A stretch of 64,000 bases of DNA from Phormidium tenue FACHB-886 (GCF_014764505.1 NZ_JACXWX010000002.1:62001-126000); one strand, 5' to 3'; counted from the stretch's first letter, positions 8,929 to 18,020 are shown. Notes: generated from the sequence alone by a model not told the origin. Numbers and translations are program-made.

Positions 8929-10578
8929 GTGTTGGGTGAAAAGGGGCGATGGAAAATTGCACAACGAGTCCTTGCTGTTGTGCTAGCTGTTACATTGGGG
9001 CTGAGCCTGGGAAGCTGTAGTGCGCCGCCGAGTGGTGGAGTAAGAGCGTCAAAAGGGCTGCCAAAGATCGGCATGGTGAAGCTATCGGAAGTCGCACAAC
9101 CATCCGTGATCCGCAAGCTAAAGCAAGAGCTAGAAGTTTATCAGCCGCAGGTGCAAATTCTCAGCCCGAAGCCCAACGAAGTTTTGCAAGATACCACGGT
9201 GGCAGTGCGGCTGCAAGTTCAGGACTTGCCGTTGTTTAAAAATGAAGAGTTGGGCTTGAGCCCGCATCTACATGTAATTGTGGATAACCAACCCTATATT
9301 GCTGTATACGACGTCAGCCAGCCGCTTGAACTAAAAGATTTGGAGCCGGGTAGCCATACAATTCGCGCCTTTGCCTCGCGCCCTTGGCACGAAAGCTTTA
9401 AGAACGATGGTGCTTACGCTCAAACCAGTTTCCACGTCTTTACTAAAACTCCAGAAACCGCCCCAGACCTGAAGCAGCCGCTTCTGACCTACAGCCGTCC
9501 AAAAGGTAGCTATGGGGCAGAGCCGGTGATGCTGGACTTCTATCTGGCAAATGTGCCGCTGCATTTGGTCGCCCAGGAAGACGCAGAAGATAACATCTTA
9601 GACTGGCAGGTTCGCTGCACAATTGATGGCGAAGGCTTCACAGTCGATCGCTGGGAGCCCATCTATCTCAAAGGCTTGAAGCCCGGAAAAAACTGGGTGC
9701 AGCTAGAGCTGTTGGATGAGAGCGGTAAAGTCGTTCCCAATGCCTTCAACGACACCGTGCGGCTAATTGATTACCAGCCGGGCGGTACAGATACGCTGTC
9801 TAAGCTAGCTCGAGACGAAGTGTCGATCGCCGAAGTGCGCGGCATTATTGATCCTAATTATGTATATGTGCCAGAGCCAGAACCGACGATCGAGCCTCTT
9901 GAGGAGCCAGCTTCTCCGGTGCCTGATGTCGCTCCTGCTCCTGTTTTAGAGACTGAACCCACTCTGGAGCCAGTTCTACCCGGCACCCTGCCCGTCCCTG
10001 TGCCAGAAGTGTTGCCGCCAGAAGAATTGCTTCCAGCCGTGGAAGCGCCACCAGAAGTAGAAGAGTTACCTGAAGAGGAGGCGCAAGAAGGCTTTGCTCA
10101 GCCTTCACCAGTAGCGGCTCCGAGCGCATTGATGCCAACGGCTGAAAAGGTGAAAGAGCAATTTTCTGAAGAAGTCGAAGAGCTGTTAAAAGGAGGGGAA
10201 TTAGAACCGCCCGCTAGCCAGGCGATCGAGCCGAGTTTGCCTCCGGAGGAAACGGTAGAAATTCTGCCGCCTGCCGCTTCTGTTAGTATCCCTACTTCTG
10301 TTGCTCCATCTAGTGCTCTGTCTAGCCAACCGCCCAACAAACCCCTTTTACGGCAATGGCGCGACCGGCTCAAGCAGTTTATCCCGCTGCCAGAGCCAAG
10401 TCCTGCAAAGTCGGATTCATCCCTGCTAAAGGGATTAAGCAGAGGGGCTAGGGATTCGCAAGAACCGCAGCCCCTCAAAACGCCAGAGATTATTGATATT
10501 CCGGCTACAGAAGATTTTCAGACACCGATTGCTACGCCTGATCTACCGCAAACTCCGGCTATTACAGGATCGAACTAA
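8929..10578 (+). CDS. proline/glutamate-rich secreted lipoprotein, unknown function
   Basis: 549 residues with a GTG start and CAGGAG 8 bases upstream. Residues 12-29 form a hydrophobic signal ending in SLGSC, a plausible lipobox with Cys29. Residues about 65-155 look like an immunoglobulin-like beta domain (QVQILSPKPNEVL, then PHLHVIVDNQPY and GSHTIRAFASRPWHES). A second beta region spans about 175-285. From about 300 to the end the chain is low-complexity, rich in Pro, Glu and Ala, with repeated PEPE/PVPEV-type runs, and probably extended. Similar proteins occur across cyanobacteria without a known function. The frame end overlaps the convergent M48 protease gene by 17 bases. Confidence 0.85.
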   Translation: MLGEKGRWKIAQRVLAVVLAVTLGLSLGSCSAPPSGGVRASKGLPKIGMVKLSEVAQPSVIRKLKQELEVYQPQVQILSPKPNEVLQDTTVAVRLQVQDLPLFKNEELGLSPHLHVIVDNQPYIAVYDVSQPLELKDLEPGSHTIRAFASRPWHESFKNDGAYAQTSFHVFTKTPETAPDLKQPLLTYSRPKGSYGAEPVMLDFYLANVPLHLVAQEDAEDNILDWQVRCTIDGEGFTVDRWEPIYLKGLKPGKNWVQLELLDESGKVVPNAFNDTVRLIDYQPGGTDTLSKLARDEVSIAEVRGIIDPNYVYVPEPEPTIEPLEEPASPVPDVAPAPVLETEPTLEPVLPGTLPVPVPEVLPPEELLPAVEAPPEVEELPEEEAQEGFAQPSPVAAPSALMPTAEKVKEQFSEEVEELLKGGELEPPASQAIEPSLPPEETVEILPPAASVSIPTSVAPSSALSSQPPNKPLLRQWRDRLKQFIPLPEPSPAKSDSSLLKGLSRGARDSQEPQPLKTPEIIDIPATEDFQTPIATPDLPQTPAITGSN

Positions 10579-11413
10579 TCTTAGAACGGTAACTAGCGCT
10601 ATCTAAACCACTGCCAGAACCCGCCGTCGCTGGATCAATCTGTTCGTTGAGTGCCTCAATGCGATCGTTGGTTGCAGGGTGAGTGCTAAGGAAGGTTGGC
10701 ACGCCGCCACCCTGGTTCAGGAGTTTCTTCATGAAGGCGACCATTGCCCCTGGCGCATATCCAGCGTTTTTAAGCGTTGCTAGCCCTTTTCGATCGGCTT
10801 CAAACTCGTGCTGACGGCTGTTGGGACGATTGATCGCTAGCTCCACACCGATATTAACTGCTGTGTTGCGATCAAGCCCGGCAGCAGTTGCTACACCCGC
10901 CTGCAGTGCCTGCTGCCGCATCTGCTCAACGGAATGCCGAGCGGCAATGTGCCCCATTTCATGTCCCAAGACGCTAGCAAGCTGCGCTTCATTATCTGCT
11001 GCTTTCAGAAGACCCGTCGTGACATAGACATAGCCGCCCATCGTTGCAAAGGCATTCACGGCATTCATGTCTACAACCTGAAAGGTGTAGGGAATATCTG
11101 AACGATCGCTGAAAGGCACCAGCTTTTGCCCCACTTGATTCACGTAGTCTCTAACAGCGCGGTCGTTATACAGCTTCAGCTCTCGACCCACTAACTGTTC
11201 ATTAATTCGCGACCCCAACGCCACCTCTTGATTGTCCGACATACTAGAGAGCTGGATGAGTTGAATTCCCCGAAAGAGCAAATCCAGAATTGGCAAAGCA
11301 GGGGATGGTTTGGGCGTGCCCACAACTAAACCCACAGCTACCAACAGCGATATCAGTCCATAAAACCAGCGCCGACGCAATTGGGCAAAGCTGCCAGCCA
11401 AAAAGTTCATCAT
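10562..11413 (-). CDS. M48 family metalloprotease (BepA/HtpX-like), membrane-anchored
   Basis: 283 residues from the ATG at 11413; the frame is open to a TTG at 11476, but the ATG pair is preceded by AGGA and matches an N-terminus of basic residues plus one hydrophobic segment (17-32). The zinc site is clear: HEMGH at 151-155 and the downstream QHEFEAD motif, which supplies the third ligand. STHPATNDRIEAL near the end is typical of BepA-like M48 peptidases. Such enzymes degrade or help assemble envelope proteins. The Pro-Ala-Leu stretch after the hydrophobic segment could be a signal cleavage site, which would make it periplasmic. Confidence 0.92.
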   Translation of the reverse strand: MMNFLAGSFAQLRRRWFYGLISLLVAVGLVVGTPKPSPALPILDLLFRGIQLIQLSSMSDNQEVALGSRINEQLVGRELKLYNDRAVRDYVNQVGQKLVPFSDRSDIPYTFQVVDMNAVNAFATMGGYVYVTTGLLKAADNEAQLASVLGHEMGHIAARHSVEQMRQQALQAGVATAAGLDRNTAVNIGVELAINRPNSRQHEFEADRKGLATLKNAGYAPGAMVAFMKKLLNQGGGVPTFLSTHPATNDRIEALNEQIDPATAGSGSGLDSASYRSKISSIL

Positions 11414-11665
11414 AGATCCTAGAGGGAGTGGGGAAAGCGACAGAAGATCCCGTAATGTATGGACGGCAATCGCCAATTCACTGTTCCAAAGGTCACATTT
11501 ACTATTTTATAGCGTTCCCTCAGTCCCCTCTTTTCTGCTCCTTGCCTCTCCAAAATTCCTGATCTTTCCCTCGCCTTTGCTGCTACAGTGCATGTTGTCA
11601 TAGAATTTCGATTGGCTTGCTCTTAGTTATCTCGCGGTCGTTTCGCGCTTTGGGAACGTTTTTAC

Positions 11666-12214
11666 ATGGCTATTATTGATTCCAAAGGTCGCTTATTTGG
11701 CAAAATCAGTCTTCTAGATATTGGCGCTGCCCTGGTCATTTTGCTCGTAGTCGGTGGGATATTTTTGTTACCTGGTAGCTCGGGAACTGCCCTCGTGCAG
11801 ACGAACACCAACACAAAGCCGATCGAGGTCGATGTGATTGTGCGCGGCTTAACGGTTGGCGATCCACCGGGACTGGTGAAATCTTTGACTGATGGCAAGA
11901 AGACCAACATTATTATTCGCAACCAGCCCTATGGCACAGTTGACGTTCTAAACGTGAAGCAACTGCCCCGGACGGTAGCTGTTCCACAGCCTGATGGCTC
12001 AGTCAAACCCTTTAATGATCCTCGCCCAGAGCTAGACTACACAATTGACATGATCGTGACGCTGGGCGGCAACGCGCAGATCCTTAGTGATGGCCCTGTG
12101 TTAGGAAATAACAAAATCAAAGTTGGGACACCGATGGAGCTAGAAGGGCAAACCTATCGTTTCAACGCGCCTGTGATCGGAGTGCGAATTTTGGATCAGG
12201 CGAAGTCTAGCTAG
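11666..12214 (+). CDS. DUF4330 domain protein
   Basis: 182 residues with an ATG start. The N-terminus MAIIDSKGRLFGKISLLDIG followed by a single membrane helix (about 18-38) is characteristic of the cyanobacterial DUF4330 family. The remainder is a soluble beta-rich domain with a late GNNKIKVGTPMELEG motif, presumably on the periplasmic or lumenal side. Function is unknown. It is transcribed toward the chimeric redox regulator gene, 105 bases further on, and the two might be cotranscribed. Confidence 0.88.
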   Translation: MAIIDSKGRLFGKISLLDIGAALVILLVVGGIFLLPGSSGTALVQTNTNTKPIEVDVIVRGLTVGDPPGLVKSLTDGKKTNIIIRNQPYGTVDVLNVKQLPRTVAVPQPDGSVKPFNDPRPELDYTIDMIVTLGGNAQILSDGPVLGNNKIKVGTPMELEGQTYRFNAPVIGVRILDQAKSS

Positions 12215-12319
12215 CGCGTTTAGCTTAGGTCGCTGTAAAGCGATCCAAAACTCAAATTTTTGTTGAGGAAAAGCGCAGGTGTTCCCCAACAAGAATTTTA
12301 AAGATTCGGGAGGGGAAAA

Positions 12320-14863
12320 ATGGACAACGCCGATCGCGTTCAATGGCTGCAGCAGACTCCGCTTGGGTCGCTATCGGCGGAAATTCTAGGAGCGATCGCC
12401 GACCAGATCCAGGTGCAGACGGTTCAGGAAAACCGCCGCCTTGTGCTGGAGGACACTGCTCCCAGCGACCTTTATATTCTTAAGTCAGGGCGGCTAGAAG
12501 CATACCATACTAGCCCCGATAGCCTCGCTAGGAATGCTAGCAGCCTGCTACCTGGCTCAGTGCTGCACCTGAAGGAACTGCTGCTCGATCAGCCAGCCGA
12601 TCAGACGATCGTTACTCTAAGTGACTGTGAGCTGTGGCTGATTTCGCGTGACAGCTTCTTCAAGCTTGTGGAGCAGTACCCCGAAATTAGTCGCACTTTC
12701 TCACGGCAGCTCGCAGAAGAGCTGAATCAGGTGTCAGCGCAGCTTGCCTTTGAGCAAGAACGGCAGGCAGCACTGCGCCCCTATCTGGTGCCCAAAGTGA
12801 AGCAGGGTATTGTGGGAGCGAGCCGTTATGCGGTGCGGCTGCGGCAAGAGATTCGTAAAGCCTCCGGTAGTCACCAGTCTGTTTTGATTTTTGGGGAGCC
12901 CGGGCTAGGAAAAGACAATGTAGCAGCGCTAATTCACTTTGGTTCTGCCGATCGCAAGCAGCCAATTATCAAAATTAACTGCGATACGTTGCAATCCAGC
13001 GGTGCTGAGCTGTTTGGGCGAGCCGGGGGCAAACCAGGCTTGCTGGAATCGTTAGGCAGCGGCACTCTAGTTTTGAACAATATTCAAGATTTGCCGAGGG
13101 AACTGGAAGGCAAGCTGCAGCATCTCCTATCAACCGGAGAATATGTTCCGGTGAGCCGGGAAGGCTCACCTGAGCCAGAGGCGCGTCGCTCGATCGCCCG
13201 CATCCTCATGACCGCCGAGCGCAACCTGCCCAGTATAAACTGCAAGAAAGCAGGAACTCAGATCATTAAAGTTCCTCCTCTGCGGGTTACTAAAGCTGAT
13301 ATCGAAGCCCACGCCAAATACTTCATCAGCCTTTATTGCCGCAGTAGAGGGCTGCCCCAGCCCAGCATCGCGCCAGAAGCTCTACGGCGGCTACAAGGCT
13401 ACGATTTTCCGGGCAATCTCTCGGAACTGTCGGGCTTAGTCGAACGGGCAATTATTCAGTCTAATGATGCGCCCGTGTTGACGGAAGAAGTATTTTGGGC
13501 AACAGGCAGTAGCAAGAACCGCCGCTTCCGGCTCAACTTGCTGAATGCTAATCCGCAGCTGCGATCGTTTCTTCGTAGCCCTTGGTGGCCAGATCGCATT
13601 AACTATGGCTTTACTCTGTGGTTCTTTGCGATCACTATTGCTATCCTCTTTTTCGCGCCCCAGTCCCGCGATGCCAATATTGCTCTAAATCTCTTTTGGG
13701 CGTGGTGGTGGCTGCTAATTCTGGTCGCTTTTCCATTCGTGGGACGGCTATGGTGCTCGGTTTGCCCATTCATGATTTATGGAGAGCTAGCGCAGCGGCT
13801 GTCGCTGCGCTGGTTCCCCCGTAAGCTACTACCCTGGCCCCGACAGCAGGCAGAAAAATGGGGTGGCTGGTTCTTGTTCGGGATGTTTGTCCTGATTTTG
13901 CTATGGGAAGAGCTTTGGGATTTGGAGAACACAGCCTATCTATCGGCTTGCCTGCTGCTATTGATTACTGCCGGGGCAATTATCTTTTCGCTGTTGTTTG
14001 AGCGGCGCTTTTGGTGTCGTTATCTCTGCCCGATCGGCGGCATGAATGGCATGTTCGCCAAACTAGCCATGATCGAACTGCGTGCCCAGCAAGGAATTTG
14101 CGCTGCTTCTTGTACAACCTATCAGTGTTACAAAGGCGGACCCCAGAAAGGGGAGGGCATGGAAACAGGCGGCTGCCCGATCTATTCCCATCCGGCTCAG
14201 CTTGAGGAAAATCGGGATTGCGTTTTGTGTATGACCTGTCTCAAAGCTTGTCCCCATCGATCGGTTGAGTTAAACCTACGCCCACCCGGCATTGAACTCT
14301 GGACGACGCATACGCCTACCTATGCGGAAGTTGCCCTGCTGTTTCTGATGTTTGGGGCAGTGTTTTTACATCGTCTGCCGGAAATCTCCACCAAACTGGG
14401 CGGCTTCCCGTTAAGCAACTTTGGTATTCATGCTGGACTCTCTGTACTAGCGCTCCTAGTTCCAAGCGCGATCGCTCAGCTTGCCCAAGCGCTCAGTCGT
14501 CTATATAGCTCAATGCCCAAGCCCCATACCTTCAAAACGCTCGCCTATGGCTACCTGCCACTGGTACTGGGTGGCAACCTGGCTCATTTCCTGCGGTTGG
14601 GGCTGACTGAGATGGGACGAGTAATTCCCGTGACGCTTGCTACTTTTGGCTTAAGTGGAATGTCAATAGCTGGATTGCAACCCCTGGCGATCGTGGCTGA
14701 TCCTGCCGTTATCTCTTTTCTGCAGGGTACAACTCTAGTCGTCACCGCTCTTCTCAGCATCCTTTTAACTCAAAAAATCGCTCGCCAACCCCTCCGAGTT
14801 CTCTTCCCACAACATCTAGCAACCTTAGGCTTAACAACCTTGATGTGGCAAATTATCGTCTAG
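12320..14863 (+). CDS. chimeric cNMP-binding / sigma54-type AAA+ / polyferredoxin membrane protein
   Basis: 847 residues with GGGAGGGG before the ATG. About 10-145 is a cyclic-nucleotide-binding-like beta domain (DLYILKSGRLEAY). About 165-395 follows sigma54-activator AAA+ domains: FGEPGLGKD (191-199) is Walker A, AELFGRAGGKPGLLE the region after it, and YDFPGNLSEL (361-370) sensor II. The GAFTGA loop is missing and Walker B reads LVLNNIQDL (250-258) instead of LFLDEI. No HTH follows. From about 425 come membrane helices and NapH/NosR-like cysteine motifs CSVCP (479-483) and CRYLCP (566-571). Further cysteines are 594, 598, 603 and 619, and CVLCMTCLKACP (634-645) is a 4Fe-4S site. I infer a sensor coupled to membrane electron transfer rather than a transcription activator. 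Confidence 0.88.
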   Translation: MDNADRVQWLQQTPLGSLSAEILGAIADQIQVQTVQENRRLVLEDTAPSDLYILKSGRLEAYHTSPDSLARNASSLLPGSVLHLKELLLDQPADQTIVTLSDCELWLISRDSFFKLVEQYPEISRTFSRQLAEELNQVSAQLAFEQERQAALRPYLVPKVKQGIVGASRYAVRLRQEIRKASGSHQSVLIFGEPGLGKDNVAALIHFGSADRKQPIIKINCDTLQSSGAELFGRAGGKPGLLESLGSGTLVLNNIQDLPRELEGKLQHLLSTGEYVPVSREGSPEPEARRSIARILMTAERNLPSINCKKAGTQIIKVPPLRVTKADIEAHAKYFISLYCRSRGLPQPSIAPEALRRLQGYDFPGNLSELSGLVERAIIQSNDAPVLTEEVFWATGSSKNRRFRLNLLNANPQLRSFLRSPWWPDRINYGFTLWFFAITIAILFFAPQSRDANIALNLFWAWWWLLILVAFPFVGRLWCSVCPFMIYGELAQRLSLRWFPRKLLPWPRQQAEKWGGWFLFGMFVLILLWEELWDLENTAYLSACLLLLITAGAIIFSLLFERRFWCRYLCPIGGMNGMFAKLAMIELRAQQGICAASCTTYQCYKGGPQKGEGMETGGCPIYSHPAQLEENRDCVLCMTCLKACPHRSVELNLRPPGIELWTTHTPTYAEVALLFLMFGAVFLHRLPEISTKLGGFPLSNFGIHAGLSVLALLVPSAIAQLAQALSRLYSSMPKPHTFKTLAYGYLPLVLGGNLAHFLRLGLTEMGRVIPVTLATFGLSGMSIAGLQPLAIVADPAVISFLQGTTLVVTALLSILLTQKIARQPLRVLFPQHLATLGLTTLMWQIIV

Positions 14864-14934
14864 CTCAAGAGCTTTCCGATGAATCGTGTGACGTTAAGAG
14901 TGTGGATAGGCGCGCTACCTTTGACGTAAGAACG

Positions 14935-15147
14935 CTAGTCCACAACTTTCAGTAGTCCCATCTGAAGGCGATCGAAAACTTGGCGAATCTGTTGAGCATC
15001 GTGGGGATGAATAGGTGCCCGACTCAGTGCCGCTTTCAAGAGGCACAGCCGATCAACCGTCGTGATCTTGCCAGAAGCCAAAATGCGATCGATCGTTTGC
15101 CTTAATCTTTCTCGAAGTTGGGCAGAGGTCGATGTTAGGGTTATCAT
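14935..15147 (-). CDS. small conserved cyanobacterial protein, unknown function
   Basis: 70 residues. GGAGG lies 6 bases before the ATG at 15147, which favours this start over the ATG five codons upstream at 15162. The chain is predicted helical and soluble, with a patterned core (RLRQTIDRILASGKITTVDR, then QQIRQVFDRLQMGLLKVVD). I recognise this type of short protein from other cyanobacteria but know no function. It is convergent with the chimeric redox gene and divergent from rnc. Confidence 0.7.
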   Translation of the reverse strand: MITLTSTSAQLRERLRQTIDRILASGKITTVDRLCLLKAALSRAPIHPHDAQQIRQVFDRLQMGLLKVVD

Positions 15148-15314
15148 GAGTTGCCTCCACATGGATGGGCTGAAAAGTCAAGGTTTCAGAGCCATAAGCA
15201 TCAGCATCCCTGATCAGCTTCCTTAATGAGATCGTTCATCTGGGCGATCTGTAACAGTTCATACTCTGCTAAAGGGTAGAGGCGATATGATATTGCCCTA
15301 GTTTCATCACCGCT

Positions 15315-15986
15315 ATGTTTGTCTTGCCTCCTTTCCGTGATCGCGCACTACTCCAACAAGCTCTGACCCACCGCTCCTACCTCAACGAACATCCGGAGAT
15401 TAAGGATCACAACGAGCGGCTAGAGTTTTTGGGTGATGCAGTGCTGAACTTTCTCAGCGGCGAATTTCTATATGAGCGCTTCCCTGAAAAGCCTGAAGGA
15501 GAACTGACCCCCCTGCGATCGATCCTGGTAAATGAAACCCAGCTTGCAAAATTTGCCGAACTGCTAAATCTCGGCAACCAGCTGCGGCTAGGGCGGGGTG
15601 CTGCACTAGAAGGGGGGCGACAGAACGCTAATTTGCTAAGCAGCGCTTTCGAGGCAGTAATTGGCGCTTATCTTCTAGATAACCAATCAGATATCCAGCC
15701 GATGCGCCATTATATTCACCCATTTTTTGAAGCTGTTGTCGATCGCCTGACGGTACACCCCCCGACTGCTAACTATAAGAGCCGTCTTCAGGAGTGGGCG
15801 CTTGCCCAAATTGGCGAAAGCCCTAGCTATGTTATTGTTCAGGAATTAGGCCCCGACCATGCCAAAGAACGAACTGCCGAAGTTCGCATTGGCGGCGAAA
15901 AGTATGGAGATGGCAAAGGACGAAGCAAGCAGGATGCAGAGAAGGAGGCCGCACGGGATGCGTTAGAGAAGTTAGGACTGCTGTAA
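15315..15986 (+). CDS. rnc: ribonuclease III
   Basis: 223 residues. The endonuclease signature NERLEFLGDAVL is at 33-44, with the acidic residues Glu37 and Asp41. A second acidic motif, SAFEAVIGA, follows. A C-terminal double-stranded RNA-binding domain runs from about 152 to the end (YKSRLQEWAL, then GKGRSKQDAEKEAARDALEKL). RNase III cleaves double-stranded RNA in rRNA and mRNA maturation. The length is normal. Cyanobacteria often carry more than one RNase III gene, so this may be one of two or three. Confidence 0.95.
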   Translation: MFVLPPFRDRALLQQALTHRSYLNEHPEIKDHNERLEFLGDAVLNFLSGEFLYERFPEKPEGELTPLRSILVNETQLAKFAELLNLGNQLRLGRGAALEGGRQNANLLSSAFEAVIGAYLLDNQSDIQPMRHYIHPFFEAVVDRLTVHPPTANYKSRLQEWALAQIGESPSYVIVQELGPDHAKERTAEVRIGGEKYGDGKGRSKQDAEKEAARDALEKLGLL

Positions 15987-16551
15987 GTTCTGCGACCAGT
16001 AAAATTAATGCTCTAAACTTTGGGGCAGCATCAGCTCGAATTTTGCTTGAGAGTGGTATCAGTCTAAGACACAGGCTCAAAAATTTTTGATTCCGAATAG
16101 AGTACCCAAAATGGTAGCGAACTGATGTATCCAAACCGAAAATTGATGACATAGTTTTATTTGCCAAACGACCTTTTTCGCTGCAGCATCACCAATAGCC
16201 ATTACCCTTTTGCGCCCTGTTGAATTTTTCTTGCGTAATAATTCGGACACAATTGCTCTTCCTACGGCAGCAGAATCGCTCACCAAACCTTCTACATTGG
16301 GCTAAAATCCCTGAGTCTTGCGCAACAAATCTTTTGCCTGAACAGTGGTGCCACGCAGCACGCTACCTCTTAAATCATTAGAAAACCAATTAAGCGTTCG
16401 ATCGAGTTTCAGCTAGAAATTGCTCTGTTTTCAACGGCAATCGCTCTAAGTTAAATGCCGTGTTCCTACGGTAGAACCTGCTTGTAGGAACGAATACACC
16501 TAGAAGGGAAAGCAGAAAGATGAAGCTTGAAACAGCCTTGCGATCGAAACT
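15987..16551. other. intergenic region with one doubtful small frame
   Basis: About 565 bases between rnc and the glycosyltransferase gene. The only candidate gene is the minus-strand frame 16077-16283 described separately. An 8-bp inverted repeat (GTTCCTAC 16462-16469, GTAGGAAC 16484-16491) lies about 60 bases upstream of the glycosyltransferase start and resembles GTAGGAACGAAT-type dispersed repeats seen elsewhere in this window. Confidence 0.5.
16077..16283 (-). CDS. possible SpoVS-like fragment
   Basis: 68 residues from a GTG at 16283 with AGAAGG a few bases upstream. Residues 1-45 recall SpoVS-type small proteins: a SAAVGRAIVSELLRK helix followed by RVMAIGDAAAKKVVWQI, similar in layout to the family's AGALAGVLRE and AIGAGALNQAVKAV segments. 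The C-terminal part (HQFATILGTLFGIKNF) does not match, and the chain is shorter than the usual 86 residues, so it could be a degraded copy. It may equally be a chance frame. Confidence 0.3.
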   Translation of the reverse strand: MSDSAAVGRAIVSELLRKKNSTGRKRVMAIGDAAAKKVVWQIKLCHQFSVWIHQFATILGTLFGIKNF

Positions 16552-17841
16552 ATGCGGATTCTAATTTATTCCTACAACTATCACCCTGAACCGATCGGTA
16601 TTGCACCTCTCATGACCGAACTGGCAGAAGGATTAGTTGTACGGGGACATGAAGTACGGGTTGTGACTGGGATGCCTAACTACCCACAGCGGCAAATTTA
16701 TCCAGACTACCGTGGCAAGCTGTACTCTACTGAAGAGCGCAACGGCGTTGTAATTCAGCGTAGCAGCGTTTGGATTCGTCCTCAGCCGGGGTTGCTGTCG
16801 CGGATGCTGCTTGACGGTAGCTTTGCGCTAACGAGCCTGTTGCAAGCGCTGAAAGGCTGGCGACCCGATGTGATTTTGTTGACTGTGCCGCCGCTGCCGA
16901 TCGCCGTTCCAGCAACGCTGTTGGGCTGGTTTTATGCTTGTCCTGTGGTACTAAATCTGCAAGATATTCTGCCAGAAGCCGCTGTGCAGGTAGGGCTAAT
17001 TACCAATAAGCAGGCAATCCGTGTGTTCGAGGCGCTAGAGAAGTTTGCTTATCGCACCGCTCATACGATTAGCGTCATTACAGAGGGCTTTACGGATAAC
17101 TTGGTGGGTAAAGGTGTGCCGATCGACAAAATTCGCTGCATTCCCAACTGGGTTGATGTGAAATTCATTCGTCCATTATCTAAAGCAGACAATCCATTTC
17201 GGCAGGTGCATGGGCTGCAAGATAAGTTCGTCGTGATGTATTCCGGTAATATAGCCCTGACGCAAGGCTTAAAAACAGTAATTGAAGCTGCTGCTCGGCT
17301 GCGTCATGTGGAGTCTATTGTGTTTGTGATTGTTGGTGAAGCCAAGGCGTTGGATGATCTGTGGCAGGTTTGCATTGAACATCAAGTGGAAAACGTACTG
17401 CTGCTGCCGTTTCAGCCGCGAGAAAAATTGCCAGAAATGTTGGCAGCGGCAGATGTGGGCTTGGTAATGCAGAAGAAGAACGTGGTGGGCTTCAATATGC
17501 CGTCCAAAATTCAAGTATTGCTAGCAAGCGGTCGGGCGATCGTTGCTTCTGTGCCGCCAAACGGTACAGCTGCTAATGCAATTCGCCAAAGCGGTGGTGG
17601 CGTCGTTGTTGAGCCAGAATCTCCCATGCACTTGGCAGAGGCGATCGTCAAACTATATGAAGATCCGGCGCAGTTAGAAGCGCTAGCGCAGCAAGGCAGA
17701 CGGTATGCCATGCAGCACTATTCTGCCGAACAGGCCCTCAACCGCTACGAAAAACTCTTCTATGAGGTGGCAGCAGGCATTTCAGCGCAGACTACGCTAA
17801 GCGTGGATGCGCCCCTATCTGATGCGGTGCCAACAGAATAA
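16552..17841 (+). CDS. WcaI-type glycosyltransferase (GT4 family)
   Basis: 429 residues. The start MRILIYSYNYHPEPIGIAPL and the motifs GMPNYPQ and NLQDILPEAAVQVG are typical of WcaI-like colanic-acid or exopolysaccharide glycosyltransferases with a GT-B fold. The C-terminal nucleotide-sugar domain is visible (MYSGNIALTQGLKTVIEAA, then VGLVMQKKNVVGFNMPSKIQ). It should transfer a sugar from a nucleotide donor during surface polysaccharide assembly on the cytoplasmic side. It stands alone, with a strong terminator 48 bases after the stop. Confidence 0.9.
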   Translation: MRILIYSYNYHPEPIGIAPLMTELAEGLVVRGHEVRVVTGMPNYPQRQIYPDYRGKLYSTEERNGVVIQRSSVWIRPQPGLLSRMLLDGSFALTSLLQALKGWRPDVILLTVPPLPIAVPATLLGWFYACPVVLNLQDILPEAAVQVGLITNKQAIRVFEALEKFAYRTAHTISVITEGFTDNLVGKGVPIDKIRCIPNWVDVKFIRPLSKADNPFRQVHGLQDKFVVMYSGNIALTQGLKTVIEAAARLRHVESIVFVIVGEAKALDDLWQVCIEHQVENVLLLPFQPREKLPEMLAAADVGLVMQKKNVVGFNMPSKIQVLLASGRAIVASVPPNGTAANAIRQSGGGVVVEPESPMHLAEAIVKLYEDPAQLEALAQQGRRYAMQHYSAEQALNRYEKLFYEVAAGISAQTTLSVDAPLSDAVPTE

Positions 17842-17888
17842 TTTTTTAATCCCACGAAAGCATGGGATAAAGCATTGAACTGGTTTGA

Positions 17889-17921
17889 GCGAGCGGAAGG
17901 ATATGCCTTCCGCTCGCTTTT
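17889..17921 (+). terminator. intrinsic terminator of the glycosyltransferase gene
   Basis: Perfect 12-bp GC-rich stem (17889-17900 and 17906-17917), loop ATATG, followed by TTTT. Confidence 0.92.
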
Positions 17922-17939
17922 CTGTATATTGGTACAACT

Positions 17940-18001
17940 TACCATAAAATTATGGTAGAATTTACTAATATGTCTAGCATTGACTAATATGTTTAGCATT
18001 G
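17940..18001 (+). promoter_or_regulatory. palindrome plus tandem 19-bp repeats upstream of isochorismatase-like gene
   Basis: TACCATAA and TTATGGTA (17940-17947 and 17950-17957) form an 8-bp palindrome. It is followed by ACTAATATGTCTAGCATTG (17964-17982) and an adjacent copy with one substitution (17983-18001). The block ends 19 bases before the start codon at 18021, so it overlaps the promoter or leader. Operator function is an inference from position and symmetry. Confidence 0.6.
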
Positions 18002-18020
18002 CCCTTTCGCCCCGAGCGCT

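Noticed and set aside
12320-14863. Simple annotation as a sigma54-dependent transcription activator
   Set aside because: The GAFTGA loop, Walker B acidic residues and the HTH are missing, and membrane Fe-S modules follow.
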